DNA from: JBFXAM01 sp050184295
GTDB taxonomy: Bacteria > Planctomycetota > Phycisphaerae > UBA1845 > Fen-1342
DNA: 45,267 nucleotides
Assembly: GCA_050184295.1 (NCBI GenBank)
Contig: JBFXAM010000028.1
Span: 1-45,267, forward strand
Reading direction: 5' to 3'
In this document: one piece after another, positions 25,774 through 33,972 of the stretch
How the letters are laid out: every line of letters starts with the position of its first letter
Position numbering within the stretch: the first letter of the stretch is position 1
Program-made: the position numbers and the translations under genes
Notes under the pieces: model-generated
Told to the model about the DNA's origin: nothing
Database searches by the model: none
What the model saw: only the letters and a program-made list of their open reading frames with translations

Positions 25774-26892
25774 ATGCCGAACACGCTCCCCCAAACCTGC
25801 CGCTGCGCCGTCATGAGCGCCTTTCGCGCCCCGATCGAAGTCCGCACGCTGCCGCTGCCCGACGGGCTCGCGCCCGGCGAAGTGCTGATGCGCGTCGAGC
25901 TGGCCGGCATGTGCGGCACTGACGTGCACCTCCACGACGGCCAGCTCGCTGTCCCGCTGCCGCTCGTGCTCGGACATGAGACGGTCGGACGCGTCGCCGC
26001 GCTCGGTTCGAGCGACGCGAAGGACTGGCTGGGCCGACCGCTCGCCATCGGCGACCGCATCAGCTTCACCGTCGGTCGCACCTGCGGCGTGTGTCGCTAT
26101 TGCCGGCGCTATCGCCTGCCGAGCCGCTGCGTCAATCGCAAGGCGTATGGCGTAAACCTGCGCTGCGACGCGCCGCCTCACCTCGTCGGCGGCTATGGTG
26201 AGTATCACTTTCTGCACGCCGACGCGGCCGTGTTTCGACTGGCCGATGATCTGCCGAGCGAGGCAGTCGTGGGGGCGGGCTGCGCGCTGGTGACGGCGGT
26301 GCACGGGTTCGAGCGCCTGGCGGTGCAGTGGGGCGAATCGGTGGTGATCCAGGGCAGCGGGCCGGTCGGGCTCGCGGCGCTCGCAGTCGCCAAAGAGGCC
26401 GGGGCGCGCCCGGCGATCGTGGTCGGCGGGCCGCCCGACCGGCTGGAGCGCTGCCGGCGATTCGGCGCCGACCTGACGATCGACATCGAGGCGGTACGCG
26501 AGCCGGCGGCGCGGCGACGGATCGTGCTCGATGCGACCGACGGTCTCGGCGCGGACATGGTGGTCGAATGCGTCGGCGCGCCCAGCGCCGTCGCCGAAGG
26601 CTGGGAGCTTTGCCGCGACGGCGGGAAGTACCTTGTGTTGGGTCACTACGGCGATGCTGGCCCGACGCCGCTGAATCCGCACATCATCACGCGCAAGGAG
26701 CTGACGATCGCGGGCTCATGGGGCAGCGAGCCGCAACACTGGGCGGCGGCGCTGGAGCTCTTGCGTACGCAGCGCGGGCAATTTCCATTTCACGAGACGA
26801 TCACGCACCGGTTCGGATTAGACCAGGTGAATGAAGCACTGGCGGCCGTGCGCCGCTGGGAGACGGGCAAGGCGGTGATCGTGCCCGGCTAG
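25774..26892 (+). CDS. zinc-binding alcohol dehydrogenase of the MDR family
   Basis: 372 residues. Catalytic zinc ligands are Cys47 (in GMCGTD) and His68-Glu69 (in LGHETVG). A structural zinc site, CGVCRYC followed by a fourth Cys, lies near 108-123. The NAD(P)-binding Rossmann motif GSGPVGLAALA lies near residue 195. MDR enzymes of this type oxidise polyols, sugars or threonine-like alcohols. The substrate cannot be told from sequence. The N-terminus CAVMSAFRAPIEVRTLPLPD aligns with the usual MDR start, so ATG 25774 is correct to within a few residues. A TAGTAT box (25757-25762) lies only 11 bases before the ATG and there is no ribosome site, suggesting a very short or absent leader. No linked pathway gene was seen. 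Confidence 0.88.
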   Translation: MPNTLPQTCRCAVMSAFRAPIEVRTLPLPDGLAPGEVLMRVELAGMCGTDVHLHDGQLAVPLPLVLGHETVGRVAALGSSDAKDWLGRPLAIGDRISFTVGRTCGVCRYCRRYRLPSRCVNRKAYGVNLRCDAPPHLVGGYGEYHFLHADAAVFRLADDLPSEAVVGAGCALVTAVHGFERLAVQWGESVVIQGSGPVGLAALAVAKEAGARPAIVVGGPPDRLERCRRFGADLTIDIEAVREPAARRRIVLDATDGLGADMVVECVGAPSAVAEGWELCRDGGKYLVLGHYGDAGPTPLNPHIITRKELTIAGSWGSEPQHWAAALELLRTQRGQFPFHETITHRFGLDQVNEALAAVRRWETGKAVIVPG

Positions 26893-26991
26893 ACACGGTG
26901 CTGAATGCGGCGCGCGTTGAATCGAAAAGAATCATCGAGCGCGAACCGTGCCAGTGCGTCGTTCCTCTTTCGGCATGGCGCGCGATGGTTG

Positions 26992-27011
26992 CCGGCGACT
27001 TCAGTCGCCGG
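26992..27011. repeat. perfect intergenic palindrome between converging genes
   Basis: CCGGCGACT, TC, AGTCGCCGG: a 9-bp stem in the 189-base gap 26893-27081 between the converging dehydrogenase and DsbH-type genes. The remaining gap shows no ORF or motif I can support. It may serve as a two-way terminator, but no T-run follows directly. Confidence 0.55.
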
Positions 27012-27081
27012 TCGGATCGTCGCGTTGCTCGCCGTTTTTCGCCTCACGTCATCCGACGGCCGCGCATCCCCGGTCCCCGGC

Positions 27082-29316
27082 TCACCGCTTCAATTGCCCG
27101 CGCAGCGCCTCCGCCGTCGTCGCCGGCAGGTCGCACACGTAGTTGCGACACACGTACGCCGCCGGCACGCCGTTCACCAGCTCGCGCTGCTCGAGCAAAG
27201 GCGATGTCGGGCTCGCCTCCGGGTGCTGCGGGTCGAGCAGCATCAGCACACGGTTTGGCAGATACGTCTCGTACACAACCCGCAGCAACGCCCGGGTCCG
27301 CGCATCAGTCGGCGAACCGACGACGGCGATCTCCACCGGTCCGGCATACGCAAACTCCACGGCGCAGAGAAACCGCTCCGCCGCCCCGGGTGATTGCAGG
27401 ATCGTCGGTCCCAGCGCGGTCACGGTGCGCTCCGCCATTTGCCGCAAATCCGGGTCATCGAGCAGCGCGCCGAGGCGCAAGAGATTCATCAGTTGCAGAG
27501 CGTTGCCCGAAGGCGTCGCGCTGTCGCGCGTGTCCTTCCGCCGCAGAATGAGCTGCTCGTGGTCGTGCGCGGTCGCGAAGAACCCGCCGCCGGCGCCGTC
27601 CCAGAACAGCTCGATCGCGGTGCGGTTGAGCGCGACGGCGGCGTCGAACCAGCGCCTCTCGAAGGTCGCCTCATACAGATCGAGCAGGCCGTCGACCAGC
27701 GCCGCGTAATCGCTGAGGAACGCGGTGTCGAGCGTGCGCCCGTCGCGGTACGAGCGCTGCAGGCGTCCGTCGCGAAGCTGGTGCTTCAGCAGAAATGCCG
27801 CCGCCTCCGCCGCCGTCTCCGCATAGCGCGGCTCGTTGAGCACACCTGCCGCCCGGGCGAAGCTCGCGATCATCAGCCCGTTCCACTCGCAGAGAATCTT
27901 CTCGTCGCGATGGGGCGGCACGCGCGTTTCGCGCAGCGCCAGCAGCTTCGCCCGCGCCGCGGCCAACCGCCGCTCGGCCTCGGCGGGGTCCACGTTCTGC
28001 TGCCTGGCGACGTCGGCGAGCGGACGCGGGCGGTGCAGGATGTTCTTGGGCGTCTCGGGTTCGTGCGGATCGCGCCAATTGCCGGCGTCGCTGACGTCGT
28101 AATAGGCGCAGAAAAGCTCCGCGTCGGCGGCGCCGAGCGCCGCGACGATCTCGCCGCGCTGCCAGACGTAATACTTGCCCTCGACGCCCTCGCTGTCCGC
28201 GTCGCGCGAACTGTAGAAGCCGCCTTCGGGGCTGCGCAGGTCGCGCCGCGCGTAGTCGAGAATGTCGCGCGCCGCGCGGGCATACTGCGCGTCGCCGGTC
28301 GCCTGGAAGGCGTCGAGATAAATGCGGCTCACGAGCGCCTGGTCATAGAGCATCTTCTCAAAGTGCGGCACCAGCCACTCGACATCGGTGCTGTATCGCG
28401 CGATTCCGCCGGCGAGTTGATCCCAGATGCCCCCGCGGAACATCCCGTCGAGCGTCGTGCGCACGCGGCTGTGCAGCCTGTCCCGCCGGGCGTCGTCGTC
28501 GCGCCGCCGATGCGCCGACCGCAGCAGCAAATCAAGCGCCATGCTCGGCGGGAACTTGTTGGTTCCACCGCTCACGAGCCCGCCGCGCTCGGCGTCGAAC
28601 GCACCGGCCAGCAGGTCGGCTACTTCGTCGACAACGTCGAGCGAGAGCGCGGGGGCGCCGACGGGCTGGGTCGTCGCGCCCTCGCGCGACATGAACTCGA
28701 CGACGCGTTCGGCGTCGGCGACGAGGGCCGCGCGTTTTTCCTTCCAGAGCGTCTCGATGCGCTCGCAGAGCTCCTTGAAGCCCGGCCGCCCCCAGCGCGT
28801 CGTCGGTGGATAGTACGTGCCCGCGACGAACGGCTTGAGCTCCGGCGTCAGCCAGACGCTCATGGGCCAACCGCCTTGTCCCTGGTTGAAGATCATCGTC
28901 GCGTGCATGTAGAGGTCGTCGAGATCGGGGCGCTCTTCACGATCGACCTTGATGTTCACAAACGCGCGGTTCATCGCCGTCGCGATCTCCGCGTTCTCGA
29001 AGCTCTCGTGCGCCATGACGTGGCACCAGTGACACGCGGAGTAGCCAATGCTCAGGAAGATCGGCTTGTCCTCGCGGCGCGCTGTTTCGAGCGCCTCGGG
29101 GCCCCACTCGTACCAGTCGACCGGATTGTGCTGGTGCTGCTGAAGATACGGCGACGTCGCGCGCGCCAGCCGGTTTGTGTGCGCCGGCCGCGTCGTCGCG
29201 GTCGCGGGTGAAGCGGATGAGTGCCCGGGCACGGGAGGCTCCTTCCGCTCGGCGCGGCACGCCAGCAGCACGCACACTGTCGACAGCGCGGCGGCGGCGA
29301 GCAGACGACGAGGCAT
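27082..29316 (-). CDS. DsbH/DUF255 thioredoxin-domain lipoprotein (YyaL/SSP411-like)
   Basis: 744 residues from ATG 29316, chosen because the N-terminus then reads as a lipoprotein signal (RRLLAAAALSTVCVLLAC, Cys20). Residues of about 45-210 are the thioredoxin-like domain of the SSP411/YyaL family: YLQQHQHNPVDWYEWG, then the active site ACHWCHVM (Cys95, Cys98) and FVNIKVDREERPDLD. The rest is an alpha-helical (six-hairpin toroid) domain resembling glycoside-hydrolase-like barrels (ILCEWNGLMIASFARAA). Most members are treated as cytoplasmic; here a lipid anchor predicts an extracytoplasmic location. CHWCH matches a heme motif by pattern but belongs to the thioredoxin fold and is not counted as a heme site. 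The family's substrates are unknown. Confidence 0.88.
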   Translation of the reverse strand: MPRRLLAAAALSTVCVLLACRAERKEPPVPGHSSASPATATTRPAHTNRLARATSPYLQQHQHNPVDWYEWGPEALETARREDKPIFLSIGYSACHWCHVMAHESFENAEIATAMNRAFVNIKVDREERPDLDDLYMHATMIFNQGQGGWPMSVWLTPELKPFVAGTYYPPTTRWGRPGFKELCERIETLWKEKRAALVADAERVVEFMSREGATTQPVGAPALSLDVVDEVADLLAGAFDAERGGLVSGGTNKFPPSMALDLLLRSAHRRRDDDARRDRLHSRVRTTLDGMFRGGIWDQLAGGIARYSTDVEWLVPHFEKMLYDQALVSRIYLDAFQATGDAQYARAARDILDYARRDLRSPEGGFYSSRDADSEGVEGKYYVWQRGEIVAALGAADAELFCAYYDVSDAGNWRDPHEPETPKNILHRPRPLADVARQQNVDPAEAERRLAAARAKLLALRETRVPPHRDEKILCEWNGLMIASFARAAGVLNEPRYAETAAEAAAFLLKHQLRDGRLQRSYRDGRTLDTAFLSDYAALVDGLLDLYEATFERRWFDAAVALNRTAIELFWDGAGGGFFATAHDHEQLILRRKDTRDSATPSGNALQLMNLLRLGALLDDPDLRQMAERTVTALGPTILQSPGAAERFLCAVEFAYAGPVEIAVVGSPTDARTRALLRVVYETYLPNRVLMLLDPQHPEASPTSPLLEQRELVNGVPAAYVCRNYVCDLPATTAEALRGQLKR

Positions 29317-29478
29317 GGAGGCCCACAACGCGGAGGTCGAGAAGCAGATTCGGGCGCGCAACGAGGCGCGCCCGCCGATCGCTCTATTGTTCAGGCGCGA
29401 CGCTCGCGGGTCAAACACCGACCAGGCGCAGCGTCGCGGCGCGCACAACCCGCCCGGGTGCACCGCCGGCGCGGTCGA

Positions 29479-29508
29479 CAAAAAAATACCCGCCACCGGC
29501 GTGGCGGG
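29479..29508 (-). terminator. intrinsic terminator of the dockerin-tailed gene
   Basis: On the minus strand CCCGCCAC-GCCG-GTGGCGGG (29508-29489), a perfect 8-bp stem, is followed directly by TATTTTTTT (29488-29480). It lies 46 bases past the stop at 29554. Confidence 0.85.
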
Positions 29509-29553
29509 TCGTGTCGGTCGTGTCGGAGCGTCGATGGCGTTCGTCGCGGCCGG

Positions 29554-30345
29554 CTACAGCCCGCTGAGCAGCGCAACGAACGGGTCGATGTCGAAGTTAT
29601 TTACGGCTCCGCTGGCGTCGATGTCGGCCAGGCCGATCTCGCAATCCGGGAACTCGGCCTCGTACGCCGCCGGATCGCTGAGCGCGAGCACGAATGGATC
29701 GATGTCGAAGTTGTTCGCGACGCCGTCGCAGTTGAGGTCGCCGATCACGCCGATCTGGCGCAGTTGCACGCCGTTGAACGCGCCGATCGATCCGATCAGG
29801 TCACCCGCGACGAGGATCGTGATGACGCCGGCGCGCGTTACGAGCCGTCCGCGGACAAAGGTCGTGCCTTGCTCGTGTGCGCCGGTCCACGCGCCCATGG
29901 TGACGCCGCCGCCGTCCTCCTCGATGCCCACGAACGAGCGTGCCTGCGGGTCGGCGGGCGTGAACGCATACACCAGCACGTCGTATGCGCCGGGGCGCAA
30001 TCCCGTGAACTCCATCCACGCCGACACGTCACCCAGTCCGGGCAGGAAATCGTCCAGCAGCGCGTCGTCATCGCCGCCGGTGGCGGGGTCGTCCACCCGG
30101 AACGTGCCGTCGCCGACAATCACGGTGGCGACCGCGCCGGTCGGCGCGCCGGCGAGGTCAACAAGCGGCACGGGCACGTTGGCGCGCGCTTCCGACACGT
30201 TCCAGACGCCAGGCAATCCCGCGGCGGCGTACGTCGTCGGCGGTGCGGAGCTGGGATCGCCGAAATCGAGGTTCAGTGATTGTGCGTGAAGCGCGGCGCA
30301 CGCGGTCAGCGTGAGTCCAACGCCGAGAGATCGAGTCAGAATCAT
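29554..30345 (-). CDS. secreted protein with dockerin-like C-terminal repeats
   Basis: 263 residues from ATG 30345; GGGAGA lies 5 bases upstream. The signal peptide reads MILTRSLGVGLTLTACAALHAQ with cleavage near AQ|SLNL. The middle (about 25-195) has no family I recognise; it alternates beta-like segments and includes WMEFTGLRPGAYDVLVYAF, as in jelly-roll or carbohydrate-binding domains. The C-terminal 60 residues hold two EF-hand-like loops, DLNCDGVANNFDIDPFV and DIDASGAVNNFDIDPFV, nearly the same as in the gene at 8487-9704. Its own promoter and terminator suggest a single-gene unit. It probably lies on the cell surface or outside the cell. Confidence 0.8.
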   Translation of the reverse strand: MILTRSLGVGLTLTACAALHAQSLNLDFGDPSSAPPTTYAAAGLPGVWNVSEARANVPVPLVDLAGAPTGAVATVIVGDGTFRVDDPATGGDDDALLDDFLPGLGDVSAWMEFTGLRPGAYDVLVYAFTPADPQARSFVGIEEDGGGVTMGAWTGAHEQGTTFVRGRLVTRAGVITILVAGDLIGSIGAFNGVQLRQIGVIGDLNCDGVANNFDIDPFVLALSDPAAYEAEFPDCEIGLADIDASGAVNNFDIDPFVALLSGL

Positions 30346-30393
30346 AGGTGTCTCCCGTAGAGAGTTGGTTGGCTCGCCCGCCTGCCGACGGTC

Positions 30394-30399
30394 AGTATA
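30394..30399 (-). promoter_or_regulatory. -10 box for the dockerin-tailed gene
   Basis: TATACT on the minus strand, giving a leader of about 40 bases. No clear -35. The 158-base gap to mutY shows nothing else. Confidence 0.4.
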
Positions 30400-30503
30400 G
30401 GCCGCCTCCACGAGTCCATGATCGAAAAACCGCGCGGCGGCCATCCGTCCGTTTGGCGCCCGCGATGTGGAATTGGAGCGGCGTGGCCGCATCCCGCCTG
30501 CCG

Positions 30504-31685
30504 CTACGCGGATGCGGCGCCGCGCGCGCGATCGAGTCGCCGCGGCGGTGCCGGGCGCGCTCCGTCCTGCGCCGCAACGTGTTCGAGAATCCGCCGGTCG
30601 ATCGTCGCGCACGCCAGCTCGTCGAAGTGTCGCGCCGCGAGCCAGCATGTTTTCGCGGGAGGCGTCCCGGCATCTCGCGGCGCGCGCCCGCGCGTGACGG
30701 TCGCACGGTAGACCTGCACGCGCAACTTCAGATGAGTAAACGTATGTGTAAATTCTCCGATCGCCGCGCCGACAGCAATGCGCACGCCGACGCGCCGCCG
30801 CACATGCTCTTCCAATGTCGCACGCGCGGCGTGCCTCGGCGGCACCACGCCGCCGGGCAGTTCCCACAATCCGCCGAGCAGCCCATCCGCGGGTCGCTGC
30901 ACGACCAGATACCGCCCGCGGCGTTCGATCGCCGCCGCCACCGCGTTCACGATGGGCACGGCCCGTCGGGCGCGCTTCCGCGGCAGCTCCGCCACGCGCC
31001 CGGTTGCCAGCGCGCGGCATGCGCTGCGAATCGGGCAGGAGTCGCAGCGCGGCCCGCGCGGCATACACACCGTCGCGCCGAGTTCCATCAGCGCCTGGTT
31101 GAAGTCGCCGGGCGTGCGCGGCGCGACGAGCGACTCGGCGAGCTGCCAGAGCCGCGCGATCGTCGCGGCGCTTTCGATCGGCGTGTCGATCGCGAAGAGC
31201 CGCGCGAGTACGCGCTTGACGTTTCCGTCGAGCACCGCGACTGGCTCGTCGAACGCGATGCTTGCGACCGCCGCCGCGGTGTAGCGACCGACGCCGGGCA
31301 GGCTCCGAAGCGCGGCGCTGGTCCGCGGAAACTCGCCCGCGTGCTCGCGCGCGACGACCTGCGCGGCGCGGTGCAGGTTACGCGCCCGGCTGTAGTAGCC
31401 GAGCCCTTCCCAGCGTTTCAGGACATGGTCGAGCGGGGCGGCGGCGAGCCGCCCGACGCTCGGAAACGCCGCCAGAAACCGCTCGTAGTAGGGGACGACC
31501 GTCTCGACGCGCGTCTGCTGGAGCATGATCTCGGAGAGCCAGATGCGATAGGGATCGCGCGTGCGCCGCCAGGGCAGGTCGCGCCGCGCACGCCGATACC
31601 AGCGCAAGAGAGCGCCGCGCACCCAGCCCGCGTCGCGCAGCGCGCCGCCCGGCGACACGGTCCCTGCGCGAAGTCGCTTCGCCAT
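30504..31685 (-). CDS. mutY: A/G-specific adenine glycosylase
   Basis: 393 residues. It removes adenine mispaired with 8-oxoguanine. The catalytic Glu lies in SEIMLQQTRVETV, the helix-hairpin-helix is LPGVGRYTAAAVASIAF, and the catalytic Asp is in VLDGNVKR. The 4Fe-4S cluster ligands have the exact spacing C-x6-C-x2-C-x5-C (CMPRGPRCDSCPIRSAC). A C-terminal Nudix-like domain (GLWELPGGVV, then FTHTFTHLKLRV) recognises 8-oxoG. The start overlaps the murD stop by one base (TGATG, 31687-31683). The longest open frame runs further upstream inside murD, but MAKRLRAG is the natural start. The pairing with murD is unusual and suggests co-translation rather than shared function. Confidence 0.93.
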   Translation of the reverse strand: MAKRLRAGTVSPGGALRDAGWVRGALLRWYRRARRDLPWRRTRDPYRIWLSEIMLQQTRVETVVPYYERFLAAFPSVGRLAAAPLDHVLKRWEGLGYYSRARNLHRAAQVVAREHAGEFPRTSAALRSLPGVGRYTAAAVASIAFDEPVAVLDGNVKRVLARLFAIDTPIESAATIARLWQLAESLVAPRTPGDFNQALMELGATVCMPRGPRCDSCPIRSACRALATGRVAELPRKRARRAVPIVNAVAAAIERRGRYLVVQRPADGLLGGLWELPGGVVPPRHAARATLEEHVRRRVGVRIAVGAAIGEFTHTFTHLKLRVQVYRATVTRGRAPRDAGTPPAKTCWLAARHFDELACATIDRRILEHVAAQDGARPAPPRRLDRARGAASA

Positions 31686-33070
31686 CACGGCTGTGTGACC
31701 AGTTGAACGAACTGTTCGCCGCGCGCCCGGTAGTCTTCGAACATGTCCCACGACGCACACGCCGGCGAGAGCAGCACCGCGCCGCCGCGCGTGGCGCGCC
31801 GCCGGCACGCCCGCACCGCGTCCTCCAGGCTCGCAAAGAACTCCGCGTCGCCGCCCGCCGCCGAGATTGCTTCGCGCAGCATCGGCCCCGTTTGCCCGAT
31901 GCACGCGGCGAACGCGGCCCGCTGCGCCGCGACTTGCGCCGCGCCGCGCAAATCGACGTGCTTGTCATACCCGCCCAGAATCACCAGCAGCGGCCGCAGG
32001 TCGACCGCGTTCAGCGCCGTGATCGCCGATTCGGGCGTCGTCGATTTCGAATCGTTGAAGTACGTCACGCCATCGCGCTCGACCACGCGCTGCAATCGGT
32101 GCGGCAACCCCGCGAAGCTCGCGAGGGCGGCGATCGCGGCGTCGGCTTCGATGCCCAGCAATTCACTGACGAGCAGCGCGGCAGCGGCGTTTTCGAGATT
32201 GTGTCGGCCGGGAACCCGCAGCTTCGCATCCGGCCATTCGCGGCGGTCGCCGTCGGCGAGGGCGCTCGGTCGTGTCGCGATCGGCGTCCGGTCGTCGACG
32301 ACGAATCGCCACGTCGCCGGCCGCTGGGCGAGGAACGCCGCGACGCGCGGATCGCCTTCCGCGCCGCGTCCGACGATCGCGTGGTCGCGCGGTGCGTCCT
32401 GAAACGCGAACAGATTCAGTTTCGCGGAGACGTAGTCGGCGTACGACGGATGCCAGTCGAGGTGGTTCGGCTCCAGGTTGGTCAATACGCCCACGCGCGG
32501 GCTCCAGCGGGCCGCCGGCGTCCGCGCCAGTTGAAAGCTCGAAAGCTCCAGCACGACCGGATCGTCGCGGCCGATTTCCGGGAGCGTATCAAGCAGCGAG
32601 CGGCCGATGTTTCCGCCCACCCAGACGCGCCGTCCGCGCAGCGTGCGCTCCAGGACGTGCCCGATCATTGCCGTCGTCGTGCTCTTGCCGACCGAGCCCG
32701 TGACGCCGACCGTCACACCGCGGCAGCGCTCCACGAACAGGTTGATCTCCGTCGTGATCGGCACGCCGGCGGCGGTCGCGGCGGCGAGGAACGGTGACGA
32801 CTCGCGCACCGCGGGGTTCACGACCACCAGGTCGGTGTCGCGAAAGTCGCGTTCGTCGTGACATCCAAGGCGCAGCTCGACGGGCAGGTCCGCGATGTCG
32901 CGCAGCGCTGGTTGCAGTTTTTCCGCGGGCGCCTCGTCGGTCGCGAGCACCCGCGCCCCGCCGCGCGCCAGCCAACGCGTCACGCCGACGCCGCCGCCGA
33001 AGCGGCCGAGGCCCATGACGGTGACGCGTTTTCCGGTCCAGTCGGTGATCGGGTTCGCTTCGGTTACCAT
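31685..33070 (-). CDS. murD: UDP-N-acetylmuramoylalanine--D-glutamate ligase
   Basis: 461 residues from ATG 33070 (GAGGCGGG upstream); an extra 74 codons of open frame upstream look non-coding. It adds D-Glu to UDP-MurNAc-L-Ala in the cytoplasm during peptidoglycan precursor synthesis. N-terminal Rossmann motif GLGRFGGGVG, ATP-binding P-loop GVTGSVGKSTTTAM, and the Mur-ligase regions LTNLEPNHLDWH and FNDSKSTTPES are present. The gene is not in a murein cluster, as is common in planctomycetes, where the dcw cluster is broken up. It overlaps mutY downstream and diverges from an acetyltransferase gene. Confidence 0.93.
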   Translation of the reverse strand: MVTEANPITDWTGKRVTVMGLGRFGGGVGVTRWLARGGARVLATDEAPAEKLQPALRDIADLPVELRLGCHDERDFRDTDLVVVNPAVRESSPFLAAATAAGVPITTEINLFVERCRGVTVGVTGSVGKSTTTAMIGHVLERTLRGRRVWVGGNIGRSLLDTLPEIGRDDPVVLELSSFQLARTPAARWSPRVGVLTNLEPNHLDWHPSYADYVSAKLNLFAFQDAPRDHAIVGRGAEGDPRVAAFLAQRPATWRFVVDDRTPIATRPSALADGDRREWPDAKLRVPGRHNLENAAAALLVSELLGIEADAAIAALASFAGLPHRLQRVVERDGVTYFNDSKSTTPESAITALNAVDLRPLLVILGGYDKHVDLRGAAQVAAQRAAFAACIGQTGPMLREAISAAGGDAEFFASLEDAVRACRRRATRGGAVLLSPACASWDMFEDYRARGEQFVQLVTQP

Positions 33071-33276
33071 TCCCGCCTCGAATCTCCCGCGCGAGCGGAG
33101 GAGCACGCCGACCAGCCTGCGCGGGAGAGCGGGCCGGCGACATTCCCGCGACGAATCGGCGACCCGCGCTGGGAACGCGTCGCCGACGCGGTTTCGGCGC
33201 TTCTCGCCGGCGCGCAACGCGGCGCGAGTGCGCCCGCGTGATGGCTCTGGTGCGCACATGCCTGGAGGTGCTTGCG

Positions 33277-33762
33277 GTGACGAACCCCGCATCCGCCGGC
33301 GCGATTCACATACGCGCCGCGACCGCGGCTGACGCCGACACGCTCGCCGCCTTCAACCGCGCGCTCGCCGCCGAAAGCGAGGGCCGCCCGCTCGACGCCC
33401 GGCGCGTGCTCGCGGGCGTGCGGCGGCTGCTCGGCGACCCGGCGCGAGGAGTGTACTACGTCGCGGAGCGCGGGGGAAACGTGATCGGACAGATGCTCGT
33501 GACGCGCGAGTGGAGCGACTGGCGCGACGGCTGGTTTTGGTGGATCCAAAGCGTCTACGTCGCGCCCGACGCGCGCCGCGTCGGCGTCTATCGACGGCTG
33601 CACGAGCATGTGGCAGCGCTCGCCCGTGCCGCCGGCGACGTATGCGGGCTGCGCCTGTATGTCGAAAGGGAGAATACGCGCGCCCAGGCAGTGTATCGGC
33701 AACTGGGCATGACGCAGACCGCGTACCTGCTCTACGAGACCGACTGGACGCCGGTGTCGTAG
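33277..33762 (+). CDS. GNAT-family N-acetyltransferase
   Basis: 161 residues from GTG 33277, preferred because GGAGG stands 8 bases before it; an upstream in-frame GTG at 33238 adds 13 residues with no ribosome site. The typical GNAT pattern runs from IHIRAATAADADTLAAFNRAL through a central VYVAPDARRVGVYRRL (the acetyl-CoA pyrophosphate loop, [RQ]xxGxx) to LRLYVERENTRAQAVYRQLGM near the C-terminus. The substrate is unknown. It is a single-gene unit, with a strong hairpin about 90 bases after the stop. Confidence 0.85.
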   Translation: MTNPASAGAIHIRAATAADADTLAAFNRALAAESEGRPLDARRVLAGVRRLLGDPARGVYYVAERGGNVIGQMLVTREWSDWRDGWFWWIQSVYVAPDARRVGVYRRLHEHVAALARAAGDVCGLRLYVERENTRAQAVYRQLGMTQTAYLLYETDWTPVS

Positions 33763-33852
33763 CCGGGCCTCTCAGAATCCGCCGCACCAAGCGGCGGGCC
33801 GAATCGGGACGTCCCCCAGAACAGCGCGCCGCGCGCAGCCCGTGTCGCTCGG

Positions 33853-33876
33853 CCCCCCGCTTGGCGCGGGGGGTTT
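33853..33876 (+). terminator. hairpin after the acetyltransferase gene
   Basis: CCCCCCGC, 5-base loop, GCGGGGGG, then TTT. The 8-bp all-GC stem lies between the acetyltransferase gene and the converging purB gene. The T-run is short, so it is a probable rather than certain terminator. A second, weaker palindrome lies nearby at about 33780-33800. Confidence 0.55.
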
Positions 33877-33972
33877 GGATGGCTCGCCCGGCGGCCCGCC
33901 GTTCCGGGCGCCGGGGTTCGACGCGGCGGAGATCGGCGGGTCGGGATGCACGCGTCGATTCGCGCCGCGCGG

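Noticed and set aside
27500..29050. CHWCH in the DsbH-type protein as a heme site
   Set aside because: The context GYSACHWCHVMAHESF is the thioredoxin-like active site of the SSP411 family.
27394..29211. 605-codon plus-strand frame opposite the DsbH-type gene
   Set aside because: No family signal; explained by codon bias of the opposite gene.
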